From contig OZ245018.1 of assembly GCA_965223825.1 (NCBI GenBank), positions 2,728,001 through 2,792,000 on the forward strand: 64,000 bases of DNA. Reading direction: 5' to 3'. Below the pieces are notes generated by a model, which was not told the DNA's origin, made no database searches, and saw nothing but the letters and a program-made list of their open reading frames with translations. Numbering within the stretch: position 1 is the stretch's first letter; every line of letters starts with the position of its first letter. The translations under genes were made by a program, and so were the position numbers. Positions 34,665-44,011 of this stretch are shown in pieces. The DNA comes from CAJXQU01 sp965223825 (GTDB taxonomy: Bacteria; Pseudomonadota; Gammaproteobacteria; CAJXQU01).

Positions 34665-36476
34665 TTAGAGAGGAAGTGGCGTGATGTGTTGAACGATGAA
34701 CTGGACTGATCGCTGACCGCGATACTCATTAACATCTAATTTGTAGACGATTTGCACGCGTGAAACCTTGGCTGGCCAATCGTCCATACTGGTGAAAAAA
34801 GCGATCGCATCAATGGGAGTTTTAGCATTTGTTGTCGTCAGTCGCATTTTGACGTGCTTCTCAGCAACGACGCGTGCTTGCAGTAGTTCAAACTCGCCAT
34901 CGAACTGTGGTTCAGGGAACGCTTGTCCCCACGGGCCAGCATGTCGTAAAGCCTCTGCCATATCACAATTGATGTCATCCGTGGTGAGCTCTCCGTCACT
35001 CATGATCTGCCCTTGAAGATCAGCCGGAGTCATTAATTCGCGCACAACCGAATCGAATGCGTCTGCAAACGCGGTGAAATTTGCCCGAGATAACGACAGA
35101 CCCGCTGCCATTGCATGCCCGCCGAATTTACTGATCAAACCAGGATGCGCAGTGGCTACAGCGTCGAGCACATCACGAATGTGCACACCCGGAACCGATC
35201 GCGCAGAGCCTTTGATCAAACATTGTTCTGCTGCTGAATCCGTTTCATCATCCGCTATGTCTTCTGCGTCCAAGCTCGCGTTTGCAAAAACGATCACAGG
35301 ACGATGCGCTTGTTCTTTAATGCGTGACGCTAAAATGCCGATGACGCCTTGATGCCAACTCGGTTCATAAAGACATAAGCCGTAAGGCAGATCACTGGCG
35401 CTGTCTAATTTAAGATCACTGAGGATGACTTGCGCTTCTTCAAGCATCTGATCGCCAATATCACGTCGCTCACGATTAAGCTGATCGAGCTGGTGCGCCA
35501 GCTGTCTTGCGTGATCCGCATCTTCACTGAGTAAACATTCAATCCCGAGACTCATGTCGTCCAAACGACCTGCCGCATTAAGTCTTGGGCCTAAGGCAAA
35601 ACCAAGCTCCATCGAATTGAGATTCGTCAGATCACGTCGCGCGACTTCCGCTAAGGCCGCAATGCCCGGACAACATTGTTGTCGCCGCATTCGTGCGAGA
35701 CCTTGTGCAACAAAAATTCGGTTGTTGCGATCTAGCGGCACAACATCCGCGACGGTGCCGAGCGCGACCAGATCCAGTAATTGCGCGAGATTCGGTTCTG
35801 CAACGTCGTGATTAGTAAACCAATCACGTTCACGCATACGCGCACGACAAGCCATCAGTAAATAAAACATCACCCCGACACCGGCTAAGGCTTTGCTGGG
35901 AAAATTATCCTCGGGCTGATTCGGATTTACGATTGCGTTGGCGTTCGGTAATTCTGCGCCAGGCAAATGATGATCGGTCACTAGCACGTCGATGCCTTTC
36001 GCGCGCGCGGCACTCACGCCATCGAGGCTGGCGATACCGTTATCGACCGTGATCAGCAGATCGGGTGATTGTCTCGCCGCGACGTCGACAATCTCCGGCG
36101 TCAAGCCATAGCCGAATTCAAACCGATTCGGCACCACATAACGCACATCGCGCGCGCCGAGTAGATGCAGGCCACGAACAGCCACAGCACAACTGGTGGC
36201 GCCATCCGCATCAAAGTCCGCAACGATCAACATACGTTGACCGTCGCTGATCGCCTTGATCAGCAGTTCCACAGCCGACTCAATGCCGCGTAATAATCGA
36301 AAGTCGTGCAAGCCAGATAATCCGTATTCCAATTCATCTACAGAATGCACGCCACGGACTTGGTAAATGCGTTGTAACAACGGTGGAAATTTTTCGAGAG
36401 TTTTTCCCAGTTCACTTGGTGGAAGGGTTTTCTCGTTGGGATTCGCTGCACTACGTCGAACTATCGTCATACTCAT
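34665..36476 (-). CDS. recJ: Single-stranded-DNA-specific exonuclease RecJ
   Basis: A 603-residue DHH-family 5'-3' exonuclease acting in RecF-pathway recombination and mismatch repair. DFDADG is at 87-92, VTDHHLPG at 166-173 (DHH motif), with GLGPRLNAAGRLDD-like FALGPRLNAAGRL and FGGHAMAAGLSL in the DHHA1 domain; a C-terminal OB domain follows. Slightly longer than E. coli RecJ (577). It follows the COG4255 gene on the minus strand, a common gammaproteobacterial arrangement. Confidence 0.96.
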   Translation of the reverse strand: MSMTIVRRSAANPNEKTLPPSELGKTLEKFPPLLQRIYQVRGVHSVDELEYGLSGLHDFRLLRGIESAVELLIKAISDGQRMLIVADFDADGATSCAVAVRGLHLLGARDVRYVVPNRFEFGYGLTPEIVDVAARQSPDLLITVDNGIASLDGVSAARAKGIDVLVTDHHLPGAELPNANAIVNPNQPEDNFPSKALAGVGVMFYLLMACRARMRERDWFTNHDVAEPNLAQLLDLVALGTVADVVPLDRNNRIFVAQGLARMRRQQCCPGIAALAEVARRDLTNLNSMELGFALGPRLNAAGRLDDMSLGIECLLSEDADHARQLAHQLDQLNRERRDIGDQMLEEAQVILSDLKLDSASDLPYGLCLYEPSWHQGVIGILASRIKEQAHRPVIVFANASLDAEDIADDETDSAAEQCLIKGSARSVPGVHIRDVLDAVATAHPGLISKFGGHAMAAGLSLSRANFTAFADAFDSVVRELMTPADLQGQIMSDGELTTDDINCDMAEALRHAGPWGQAFPEPQFDGEFELLQARVVAEKHVKMRLTTTNAKTPIDAIAFFTSMDDWPAKVSRVQIVYKLDVNEYRGQRSVQFIVQHITPLPL

Positions 36477-36532
36477 GGACTGATCTTACCGTTTATTCAG
36501 CTGTATTTGTGCATTCTGAACATATTCTGCGA

Positions 36533-37534
36533 TCACCCTTTTGCCCAAAAACGCCAACGTGTGTAAGGCGTTAAGTGTAACGTCTGATCAGGAAAAATCA
36601 CCTCTGCACGCTCTACAATGCCGGAACTCAAGGCTTCCGGTAATGCCTTCATCAATTGCGTTATTTGATCAGACTTACTCGTTTCGTTTCTCGCTTTTGC
36701 GATCAACTCAACAGACCGTTCACCACGAAGATCGATCAGTGCGTGTTGTCTACCACTTGCTTGCAATGCGCGCCATTGATCAGACCAAGAAGACGCACTG
36801 TTCTGTTGAATCGAAACGTTCTGATCTATCGCGAGACTGCGAAGGAGCAAATCGTCACTGATGAGTGTGTCGACTGAAGAACTCTCCGTCATTACTTCTG
36901 CTCCATTGCCCCACAGCCAAACACCGTTTACGGGCGTGTGTCCGATGGCTTGTCGTTGCTGATTCACCTGACAATCGTGCAATACCATTTGTATTTCTGA
37001 CATCAGTTGAATAAGCGTATTACGATTAGTCCCTGTGGGTTGCCGATCACGAATGTCTTGGCCATCACATTGATCGAGTCTGAATGTCTGCACTTCCAGA
37101 CGATTAGGCCATCTAAGAAACCACCGTTCAGGACGCTCTCCGCAATAAAACCTTGCACCGCATTCTTCAACCAACGGTCTGATCAGACTGATCAGACTTT
37201 GCGAATGCTGTTCATCCAGAGGAAAGTGTTTCTTGCTGAATAAGATCAGCGAGGTGAGATCCGCATGCAGATACACCGGATCAATACAAAGCCAGCTTCC
37301 TTCTTCCCAAATACTTTCTGCTTGATCCACTACTTCACATTTGGCCATGTTTCTCGCGATCGGCAGTGGTAAATCTGCAGAATAGCCAAGTATGGAACTC
37401 GCGACTTGTAAAAGATCGGCCTCCGCGTTTTTTGTCCGTCGAGCGCGTTGAAAAAGGCGCATTACTGCCGGTGAAAAAGTCGCGCCTAATTCATCCAATT
37501 GTTGTTCGATCAGGATCGATAAACTAATTTTCAT
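36533..37534 (-). CDS. COG4255 family protein (upstream of recJ)
   Basis: A 333-residue protein with the diagnostic segment LMSEIQMVLHDCQVNQQRQA followed by GHTPVNGVWLWGNG. Earlier parts show WLCIDPVYLHADLTSLILF and RWFLRWPNRLEVQT. This family, loosely linked to cofactor-independent phosphoglycerate mutases, is typically found before recJ. No catalytic Asp/His/Lys metal site is evident, so it may be non-enzymatic. The gene ends 56 bases before recJ. Confidence 0.82.
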   Translation of the reverse strand: MKISLSILIEQQLDELGATFSPAVMRLFQRARRTKNAEADLLQVASSILGYSADLPLPIARNMAKCEVVDQAESIWEEGSWLCIDPVYLHADLTSLILFSKKHFPLDEQHSQSLISLIRPLVEECGARFYCGERPERWFLRWPNRLEVQTFRLDQCDGQDIRDRQPTGTNRNTLIQLMSEIQMVLHDCQVNQQRQAIGHTPVNGVWLWGNGAEVMTESSSVDTLISDDLLLRSLAIDQNVSIQQNSASSWSDQWRALQASGRQHALIDLRGERSVELIAKARNETSKSDQITQLMKALPEALSSGIVERAEVIFPDQTLHLTPYTRWRFWAKG

Positions 37535-37704
37535 CGCTATTCAAAGCTCCAGTTTTAAAGGAGTCTTGTCGAATTGTTAGCATTTGTTAACCACCATAAA
37601 TATCTGTCACTTAATAAGAAATAGACGTTGCGATTGTAATACTATTTGCGCAATTTAATTTTATCCGCGGACATGTGTCTCGCTCGGGGTTTCAAAGAAA
37701 TCGT

Positions 37705-40700
37705 ATGAATATGAAAGGAAGCATCCTAACTTTAACTCTCAGTGCTGTGATCGGTTTTGTAGGTTCAACCTCGGCTGCTAACGTCACCCTCTACACCAGT
37801 GAAAGTTCTTGGAAGAGCGCCGTGTCTGCGAATAATGCGCTGCAGCGCACAGATTTTGACACCAACTACACGAATATATCGAAAGAAAAAAGTGTAGGCT
37901 CGTTTGCGCAATTGCCTTCATCTGGTGATGCATCCTACGCTTCGACACGTCAAGATTTTAATTCTTCAGCGAATAATGTTGACCTTGGTAATAATGCCAC
38001 TTTCGATAGTGTTGATACGGGCTTGGATTTCAGCTTTGAGATCACGGCTCTGCAAAATAATGCGAAAATTTATTACAACGACATCCCTAACGGCAAAAAC
38101 TTTAACCAAATCGATGCCTTTACGAATGTGCTTTCCATCGGTAAATTCAACGGCTTCCCTTCCGGTTATGGTTCTACGACAGAATATTACAATGACGATT
38201 TCGGCATTGAGATTACCGGTGGCCAAGCCATGTATGGCATTGGCTTTAACCTCGTCAACAATAAATATGACGTTACTGAATGGTTAAAAATATTTGATCA
38301 GAAAAACGGTACTCAACTGGCGCTTTTTGATAACTCCACACCATCAACGATCCCAGGTTATACCGGTTCTTATGAATCTAATTACAGCAGTTCAAAATTC
38401 ATCGGTGTCATCTCGGATACGCCATTCTCTTGGTTGGAGTTTAATGAAGATGCCAGCGCAAACGACATGGGTATTTCTGGTCTGCATTTCGCGTCAGCGG
38501 AATCTGTCCCGAGTGCGCTGACAACCTCTCGCGTCAGTCTCAATACCAATTCCGCATCACCAAACGGCAACAACACCGCATCGCGCTTATCCGCAAACGG
38601 CCGTTATGTGGTGTTTAAAAGTTTAGCGAGTGATCTTGTCAGTGATGACACGAATGGCGTCCAAGATATTTTTATTTATGATCGCACAGGCAACACCACC
38701 AAGCGAGTTAGTTTAAACACCGCCAATTCAAACCCGAATGGCGCTAGTGACTCACCTGCACTGTCTGGTGATGCCAGCCTTGTTGTCTTTGCCAGTACAG
38801 CGACTAACCTAGTGAGCGGTGACACGAATGCTGTGAAAGATATTTTCTTGCGCGACCGTGATACGAATCAAACCGCACGGATCAGCGTCAGTAGTTCAGG
38901 TGCTCAAGCAAATGCTGCGAGTGCTGCACCGGATATTTCTGCCGATGGTCGTTTTATCGTTTTTAGTAGCGCGGCGTCCAACCTTGTTAATGGCGACACT
39001 AATGGCGCAACCGATATTTTCCTGTTTGATCGAGATAACAGCACCGTTAGTTTGGTCAGTAAAAGCTCATCGGGCTTCGGCGCGGAAGGCGCGAGCACAA
39101 ACCCGGTTATCTCCGCTGATGGACGATTTATCGCTTATGAAAGCGTCGCAGCGAACATTGATAGCGCTGATACCAATGCTGTTAAGGACGTCTTTCTTTA
39201 CGATCGGGTTAATGACCTGACAAGTGTTGTTAGCGTTTCTAGTGGTGGTGTCATTGGTAATAACATGTCCAGCTCACCGGCTATTTCCGCGGATGGTCGT
39301 TATATCGCCTTTCAAAGTCTTGCGAGTAATTTTCCTGGCGCTTCTGCGAATGGTTACTACGATATTTTTGTACATGACCATATTAATCAAACAACAAGCC
39401 ATGTCAGTATGGATAACACCAGTGGCCTTGCTAATAATGCCAGCACTGATCCTGTAATTTCTGCGAATGGCCGGTATGTCGCGTTTGAAAGTTCGGCAAA
39501 CGACCTCATCGACGGTGACGATAACAATAACGTCGATGTTTTCTTACGTGATCGCACGACGAACACCACTACGCTTCTCAGTGTCACCACCGGCACAGAC
39601 GAGCAAGCAAACGAATCCAGCGGTGAGGCGACAATTTCGTTTAATGGCCGCTTTATCGGATTCAATACCGCGGCGAGTAATCTTGTCAGTGGGGATATTA
39701 ACAGTTATGAAGATGTCTTTGTCTCCGAAAATGGTGACATCACTAATTCTCGTTATCTGATCGTGACTGACAGCGGCAGCGGCAGCGGCTCTTTCTCGAT
39801 CAGTCCTGCCGGTACCGATTGTGGTGCAAACTCAACCACGTGCGGCTATTACAGCAACGGCACGTCTGTAAGAGTCACCGCGACTCCGACAACGGGCAAC
39901 ACTTTTGTCTCGTGGAGTGGCTGTAGCAGCTCATCAAATAGTTGTACTGTCAGCATGAGTGATTTTAAAAATGTGATCGCTCGATTTGAAGCGGATGGTG
40001 ATGGTGACGGCAAATATAATACGATAGACAACTGCCCGCTGATTGCGAATGTCGATCAAACCGATACTGACAACGATGGCATTGGTAATTTGTGTGATAA
40101 CTGCCCGACGATTGCAAACGCGAATCAACTGGATAGCGATGGAGACGGCTTAGGTAATTCCTGTGATGCATTTCCGTCAAACGCGTCAGAAACACTTGAT
40201 TCAGATGGCGATGGTATGGGTGATGCGTTCGAAATTACTTATGGATTTAATAAAAACAACAGCGCTGACGCTGCCCTTGATTCAGATGGTGATGGCTTAA
40301 CGAACCTGCAAGAGTTTACGCTGGACAGCGATCCGACAGATCCAAACTCACCTGGGGCTGATTCGCAAAATCACCGGCGCTACGGTGGTGACTTTAACGG
40401 TGATGGCAAAGCAGATGTCTTGTTCCGTCACAACGTATCGGGCCGCGCTTGGATCTATCTCATGAACGGCACGAAGATTCTCAGTGACCAAGAGTTATTT
40501 CCACGCGCCACTGCTGCTTGGGCGATCACCGCAGTGGGTGATTTTGATGGCGACAATAAGGACGACATCGTCTTCACTAACAAAAATACTGGTCAAAACT
40601 GGATTTATTTGATGAATGGTCATGCCGTCAAACAAAATAAATCTCTAAACAAAGTGAGCGATCTGAATTGGAAAATTATCGACACGGGTGATTTTAATAA

Positions 40701-41295
40701 TGACGGAAAAGACGACATTTTCTTCCGTCATGCTGTCACTGGCGTCAACTGGCTGTACTTGATGAATGGTATTCAGATCAGTCAAAGCAGCATGATCAAC
40801 CAAGTAGCCGATTTAAACTGGGAATTCATTGGTACGGGTGATTTTAATAATGATGGCAATGCCGATATTCTGATACGGCATGCTGTGACGGGTATCGACT
40901 GGATTTACTTAATGAATGGACGAAATATCATTCAAAGTAAAAAACTTGATCAAGTCTCCGACACGAATTGGAAGATTGTCGGTATTGAGGATTTCGACAA
41001 TGATGGAAAAGATGATGTCCTGTTACGCCATACTGAAACAGGTCGACTATGGATTTATCTTTTAAACGGTATTGGTGTTAAGCAAAGTAAATCCTTAACT
41101 GTCGTGGCGGATAAAAACTGGGCTCTGTCACAAGTCGATGATTTTAACGGCGACGGTAAAGGCGATATCGTATTTCATCACAAAATTACCGGACAAGTTT
41201 GGATGTATCTGTTGAACGGTATTGCTATCTCTACGAGTCAATCCGTCACGAAAATCAATGATACTAACTGGAAAGTCGTCCCTAAGTTTGATTAA
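37705..41295 (+). CDS. Large modular exoprotein: TolB-like, thrombospondin-3 and FG-GAP repeats
   Basis: A 1196-residue secreted protein. A signal peptide (about 1-25, ending STSAAN) is followed by an N-terminal domain (to about 270), then about seven beta-propeller-type repeats with GRYVVFKSLASDLV and TDIFLFDRD-like signatures (about 275-690). A Cys-rich InlB-like segment (about 695-760, two CxxxxTTC-type pairs) comes next, then thrombospondin type 3 calcium-binding repeats (DSDGDGLGNSCDAFP, about 765-880), and six FG-GAP/VCBS repeats (GDFNGDGKADVLFRH, then WIYLMNG) to the end. Calcium-binding surface or extracellular role inferred. The ATG at 37705 is preferred over a GTG at 37675. Its end overlaps thiO by 14 bases. 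Confidence 0.88.
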   Translation: MNMKGSILTLTLSAVIGFVGSTSAANVTLYTSESSWKSAVSANNALQRTDFDTNYTNISKEKSVGSFAQLPSSGDASYASTRQDFNSSANNVDLGNNATFDSVDTGLDFSFEITALQNNAKIYYNDIPNGKNFNQIDAFTNVLSIGKFNGFPSGYGSTTEYYNDDFGIEITGGQAMYGIGFNLVNNKYDVTEWLKIFDQKNGTQLALFDNSTPSTIPGYTGSYESNYSSSKFIGVISDTPFSWLEFNEDASANDMGISGLHFASAESVPSALTTSRVSLNTNSASPNGNNTASRLSANGRYVVFKSLASDLVSDDTNGVQDIFIYDRTGNTTKRVSLNTANSNPNGASDSPALSGDASLVVFASTATNLVSGDTNAVKDIFLRDRDTNQTARISVSSSGAQANAASAAPDISADGRFIVFSSAASNLVNGDTNGATDIFLFDRDNSTVSLVSKSSSGFGAEGASTNPVISADGRFIAYESVAANIDSADTNAVKDVFLYDRVNDLTSVVSVSSGGVIGNNMSSSPAISADGRYIAFQSLASNFPGASANGYYDIFVHDHINQTTSHVSMDNTSGLANNASTDPVISANGRYVAFESSANDLIDGDDNNNVDVFLRDRTTNTTTLLSVTTGTDEQANESSGEATISFNGRFIGFNTAASNLVSGDINSYEDVFVSENGDITNSRYLIVTDSGSGSGSFSISPAGTDCGANSTTCGYYSNGTSVRVTATPTTGNTFVSWSGCSSSSNSCTVSMSDFKNVIARFEADGDGDGKYNTIDNCPLIANVDQTDTDNDGIGNLCDNCPTIANANQLDSDGDGLGNSCDAFPSNASETLDSDGDGMGDAFEITYGFNKNNSADAALDSDGDGLTNLQEFTLDSDPTDPNSPGADSQNHRRYGGDFNGDGKADVLFRHNVSGRAWIYLMNGTKILSDQELFPRATAAWAITAVGDFDGDNKDDIVFTNKNTGQNWIYLMNGHAVKQNKSLNKVSDLNWKIIDTGDFNNDGKDDIFFRHAVTGVNWLYLMNGIQISQSSMINQVADLNWEFIGTGDFNNDGNADILIRHAVTGIDWIYLMNGRNIIQSKKLDQVSDTNWKIVGIEDFDNDGKDDVLLRHTETGRLWIYLLNGIGVKQSKSLTVVADKNWALSQVDDFNGDGKGDIVFHHKITGQVWMYLLNGIAISTSQSVTKINDTNWKVVPKFD

Positions 41296-42319
41296 GCATT
41301 AAATCGACCAAGCGCTGGGACGACCCCGGCGCGAGGATCACGCCATTTCTAAAGTGCCCCGTATTGATAAAGACTCCTTCAATTTCAGGGTGACGTTGAA
41401 TCAACGGCATTCCATTAATACTTCCCGGACGTAAACCAGACCACTGTTGTGCGACAGGATAATCACGCAATGCAGGCACGATCCGATCAGCTTGCATTTT
41501 AAGATGCTCAAACGCCTCACGCGTTGTGGATTTATCAAACCCACAATATTCCACCGTACTGCCGATTACTAATTGTCCATCCTGGCGCGGAATAATATAA
41601 CTATCGTCTTTGAGTAGGATGGATTTCAAATTCAGATCGGGCGCATCAATCCGTAACATCTGCCCCCGCACAGGGAAAACTTGCTCATTCGTTAAGCCGA
41701 ACTGCGCACTCCAAGCCCCCGCCGCCACCACGAGCTGATCAGTATGAAATTTACCTTTTGACGTCTCAACACCTTGGATACGCTCGCCCTTTTGAATAAA
41801 ATGCTGAACGGTTGTCTGTTCGATGATGCGAATTTTTTCTCTCAATAGATAAGCGTGTAGCGCCTTAACCAATCGCGGATTGCGAACCTGAGCAATCTCC
41901 GGCATCCAGATCGCGGGCGCGTTAACTTCGCCAAGCTGCGAAAATTGGGTTGGTATTTCCTCGGCAGGTAACCAGAAAGCTGGGAGCGTCTGTGCGTCTC
42001 TCCAACGTTCAAAGGCGATCAATGCTGGTACATCAAAATTCAACATACCCGTAACGCGATATTGCGGATCAATCCCCGTTTGATCGAATAACTCTTGGCA
42101 AATTTGCGGGTAGCGTGTTTGTCCTACGTCCACCAGTGACGTAAATTCTGAAGGAGCAGTCCAAGGTGATAACGTTGAGAGAATGCCACCGCCTGCCCAG
42201 GAGGATTCTCGCCCGATCAAGCCACGTTCGATGATCGTCACCTGTAAGCCGCGCTGGTGTAACTCTCGAGCGGTCATCATACCGATCAAGCCACCACCTA
42301 TAATAATGCAATCCGACAC
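41282..42319 (-). CDS. thiO: FAD-dependent glycine oxidase ThiO
   Basis: A 345-residue DAO-family enzyme. The N-terminal dinucleotide-binding motif IIGGGLIGMMTARELHQRG is at 4-22, with SSWAGGGILSTLSPW after the helix. SGLRPGS and GHFRNGVILAP near the C-terminus are typical of ThiO, which makes iminoglycine for the thiamine thiazole ring. The start is GTG at 42319, chosen because GGAGAGAGG lies 4 bases before it and the Rossmann strand begins immediately after; the frame extends upstream but looks non-coding. No thiG/thiS is nearby. Confidence 0.87.
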   Translation of the reverse strand: MSDCIIIGGGLIGMMTARELHQRGLQVTIIERGLIGRESSWAGGGILSTLSPWTAPSEFTSLVDVGQTRYPQICQELFDQTGIDPQYRVTGMLNFDVPALIAFERWRDAQTLPAFWLPAEEIPTQFSQLGEVNAPAIWMPEIAQVRNPRLVKALHAYLLREKIRIIEQTTVQHFIQKGERIQGVETSKGKFHTDQLVVAAGAWSAQFGLTNEQVFPVRGQMLRIDAPDLNLKSILLKDDSYIIPRQDGQLVIGSTVEYCGFDKSTTREAFEHLKMQADRIVPALRDYPVAQQWSGLRPGSINGMPLIQRHPEIEGVFINTGHFRNGVILAPGSSQRLVDLMLNQT

Positions 42320-42511
42320 GAAGCCTCTCTCCTTTTCAGACTCGTTATAAACTGAAGCAATGCACCCACGGAAAATGCGGTGAAATGCCCCTGTTATTGT
42401 GAATATCTGTTCATTCTCCACGATTTATTCACTGAACACATGACATTCAACGACATGCTGGTACATAATCGCTCAGGAAGATATCTCTCTCAGAAATCGT
42501 CAGGTGAATGA

Positions 42512-42928
42512 ATGAGTCGTAACGCACGCGGATTTACACTAGTTGAATTAATGATTGTCGTCGCAATCATCGGCATTGTCGCCATGATCGCCTATCCTTC
42601 TTACAACCAATACATTTTAAAAACGCATCGAGTTGAAGGTAAGGAATTACTGGCGCGGGCAGCCTCTATGCAAGAACGTTATTTCGCCGATAATAATGCC
42701 TACACGACTGATCTAAGAGATTTAGGTTTCCCTAGCGCAACAGACGTTAGCTCTGAACATGGTTATTACACCATGAGTGTTGACGATGCGACGGGAAACT
42801 GTCCAATTACCAGCTGTTATTCAATGACGATTACCACTGCCGGTTCTCAAGTAACTGACGTTCGTTGCGCTACCATGACCTCAACCTCTACTGGCCGCAA
42901 AACCGCAACAAATGACGATTGCTGGTAA
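42512..42928 (+). CDS. pilE: Type IV pilin PilE-like minor pilin
   Basis: A 138-residue type IV pilin. The prepilin leader MSRNARG is cleaved before Phe8, followed by the N-methylation helix FTLVELMIVVAIIGIVAMIAYPSYNQ, with Glu12 (Glu5 of the mature protein). The C-terminal domain has a GNCPITSCYSM cysteine pair and DVRC...DDCW. AGGTGA precedes the ATG. Its position next to ispH matches the gammaproteobacterial pilE, but the other minor-pilin genes are absent from this window. Confidence 0.93.
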   Translation: MSRNARGFTLVELMIVVAIIGIVAMIAYPSYNQYILKTHRVEGKELLARAASMQERYFADNNAYTTDLRDLGFPSATDVSSEHGYYTMSVDDATGNCPITSCYSMTITTAGSQVTDVRCATMTSTSTGRKTATNDDCW

Positions 42929-42948
42929 CGCTTGAATCGATTTCAGAC

Positions 42949-42984
42949 TTTTCCAACCAACGGCGCTTTAAGTTGGTTGGAAAA
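42949..42984. terminator. Bidirectional terminator between pilE and ispH
   Basis: TTTTCCAACCAAC and GTTGGTTGGAAAA form a perfect 13-bp stem with a 10-base loop. With T/A runs at both ends it can serve the two convergent genes. Confidence 0.85.
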
Positions 42985-42986
42985 TA

Positions 42987-43934
42987 TTAAGACCCCGTTT
43001 TTGCGAGCTCTTTTGGCAAACTAAAGACGATCGTTTCTTTTACGCCATCAAGCTCTTCCGGCGCAATTCCTCCCCAATCTTTAAGTTGTTCGATCACCGC
43101 CGCGACCAACACTTCTGGCGCGGAAGCACCCGCCGTGACACCAACAACATCAACCCCTTCCAACCAGCTTTTCTGAATTTCATTTGCGCCGTCGATCAAG
43201 TACGACGGAATGCCTTGCTTTTCAGCGATTTCTTTCAAACGCGTAGAATTGGAACTGGTTTTTGATCCGACCACCAATACAAGATCCGCTTGCTTGATCA
43301 TCGTCTTAACCGCGTCCTGACGATTTTGTGTCGCGTAACAAATGTCCTCTTTCTTCGGACCATGAATATTTGGAAAATGCGCTCGTAATGCATCGATCAC
43401 TTCCGCCGTATCATCCATTGATAGCGTTGTTTGTGTCACATACGCTAAGAAATCAGGATCTTTTACTACGAGCTTCTTAGCATCCTCAACGGATTCGACA
43501 AGATACATGCCGCCCTCTCCATCATTGCGGTTGTATTGGCCGAGCGTTCCTTCAACTTCAGGGTGTCCTGCGTGACCGATCAGGATGCACTCACGGCCCT
43601 CTTGCTGATAGCGACTGACTTCCATATGCACTTTGGTGACCAATGGACAGATTGCATCAAAAACGCGCAATCCACGGTTCGCTGCTTCTTCACGGACCGA
43701 TTTCGCCACGCCATGCGCACTGAAGATGACGGTTTTATCATCGGGTACATCATCCAATTCTTCGACGAAAATGGCGCCTTTGTCGCGTAAACCGTCGACA
43801 ACGTACTTGTTATGTACCACTTCATGCCGGACATACACCGGCGCACCAAATAGCTCAAGCGCACGTTCAACGATACCGATAGCGCGATCAACACCGGCAC
43901 AAAAACCCCGTGGATTGGCAAGAATAATTTTCAT
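42987..43934 (-). CDS. ispH: 4-hydroxy-3-methylbut-2-enyl diphosphate reductase
   Basis: A 315-residue IspH (LytB) enzyme, the last step of the MEP isoprenoid pathway. The three Fe-S cysteines are visible: Cys in GFCAGVDRAI, in DAICPLVTKVH and in EDICYATQNRQ. HEVVHN, AHG and GHAGHPE histidine motifs are present. The ATG at 43934 is preferred over an upstream GTG (43940); GAGAG lies just before it. A PfkB kinase gene precedes it on the same strand. Confidence 0.97.
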   Translation of the reverse strand: MKIILANPRGFCAGVDRAIGIVERALELFGAPVYVRHEVVHNKYVVDGLRDKGAIFVEELDDVPDDKTVIFSAHGVAKSVREEAANRGLRVFDAICPLVTKVHMEVSRYQQEGRECILIGHAGHPEVEGTLGQYNRNDGEGGMYLVESVEDAKKLVVKDPDFLAYVTQTTLSMDDTAEVIDALRAHFPNIHGPKKEDICYATQNRQDAVKTMIKQADLVLVVGSKTSSNSTRLKEIAEKQGIPSYLIDGANEIQKSWLEGVDVVGVTAGASAPEVLVAAVIEQLKDWGGIAPEELDGVKETIVFSLPKELAKTGS

Positions 43935-44011
43935 AAACACTCTCTTCAGATCAATAATACCCTACTGTCACCGTAGGACTTTCATTTATTATATCGTGCC
44001 TTGCAGCAAGA

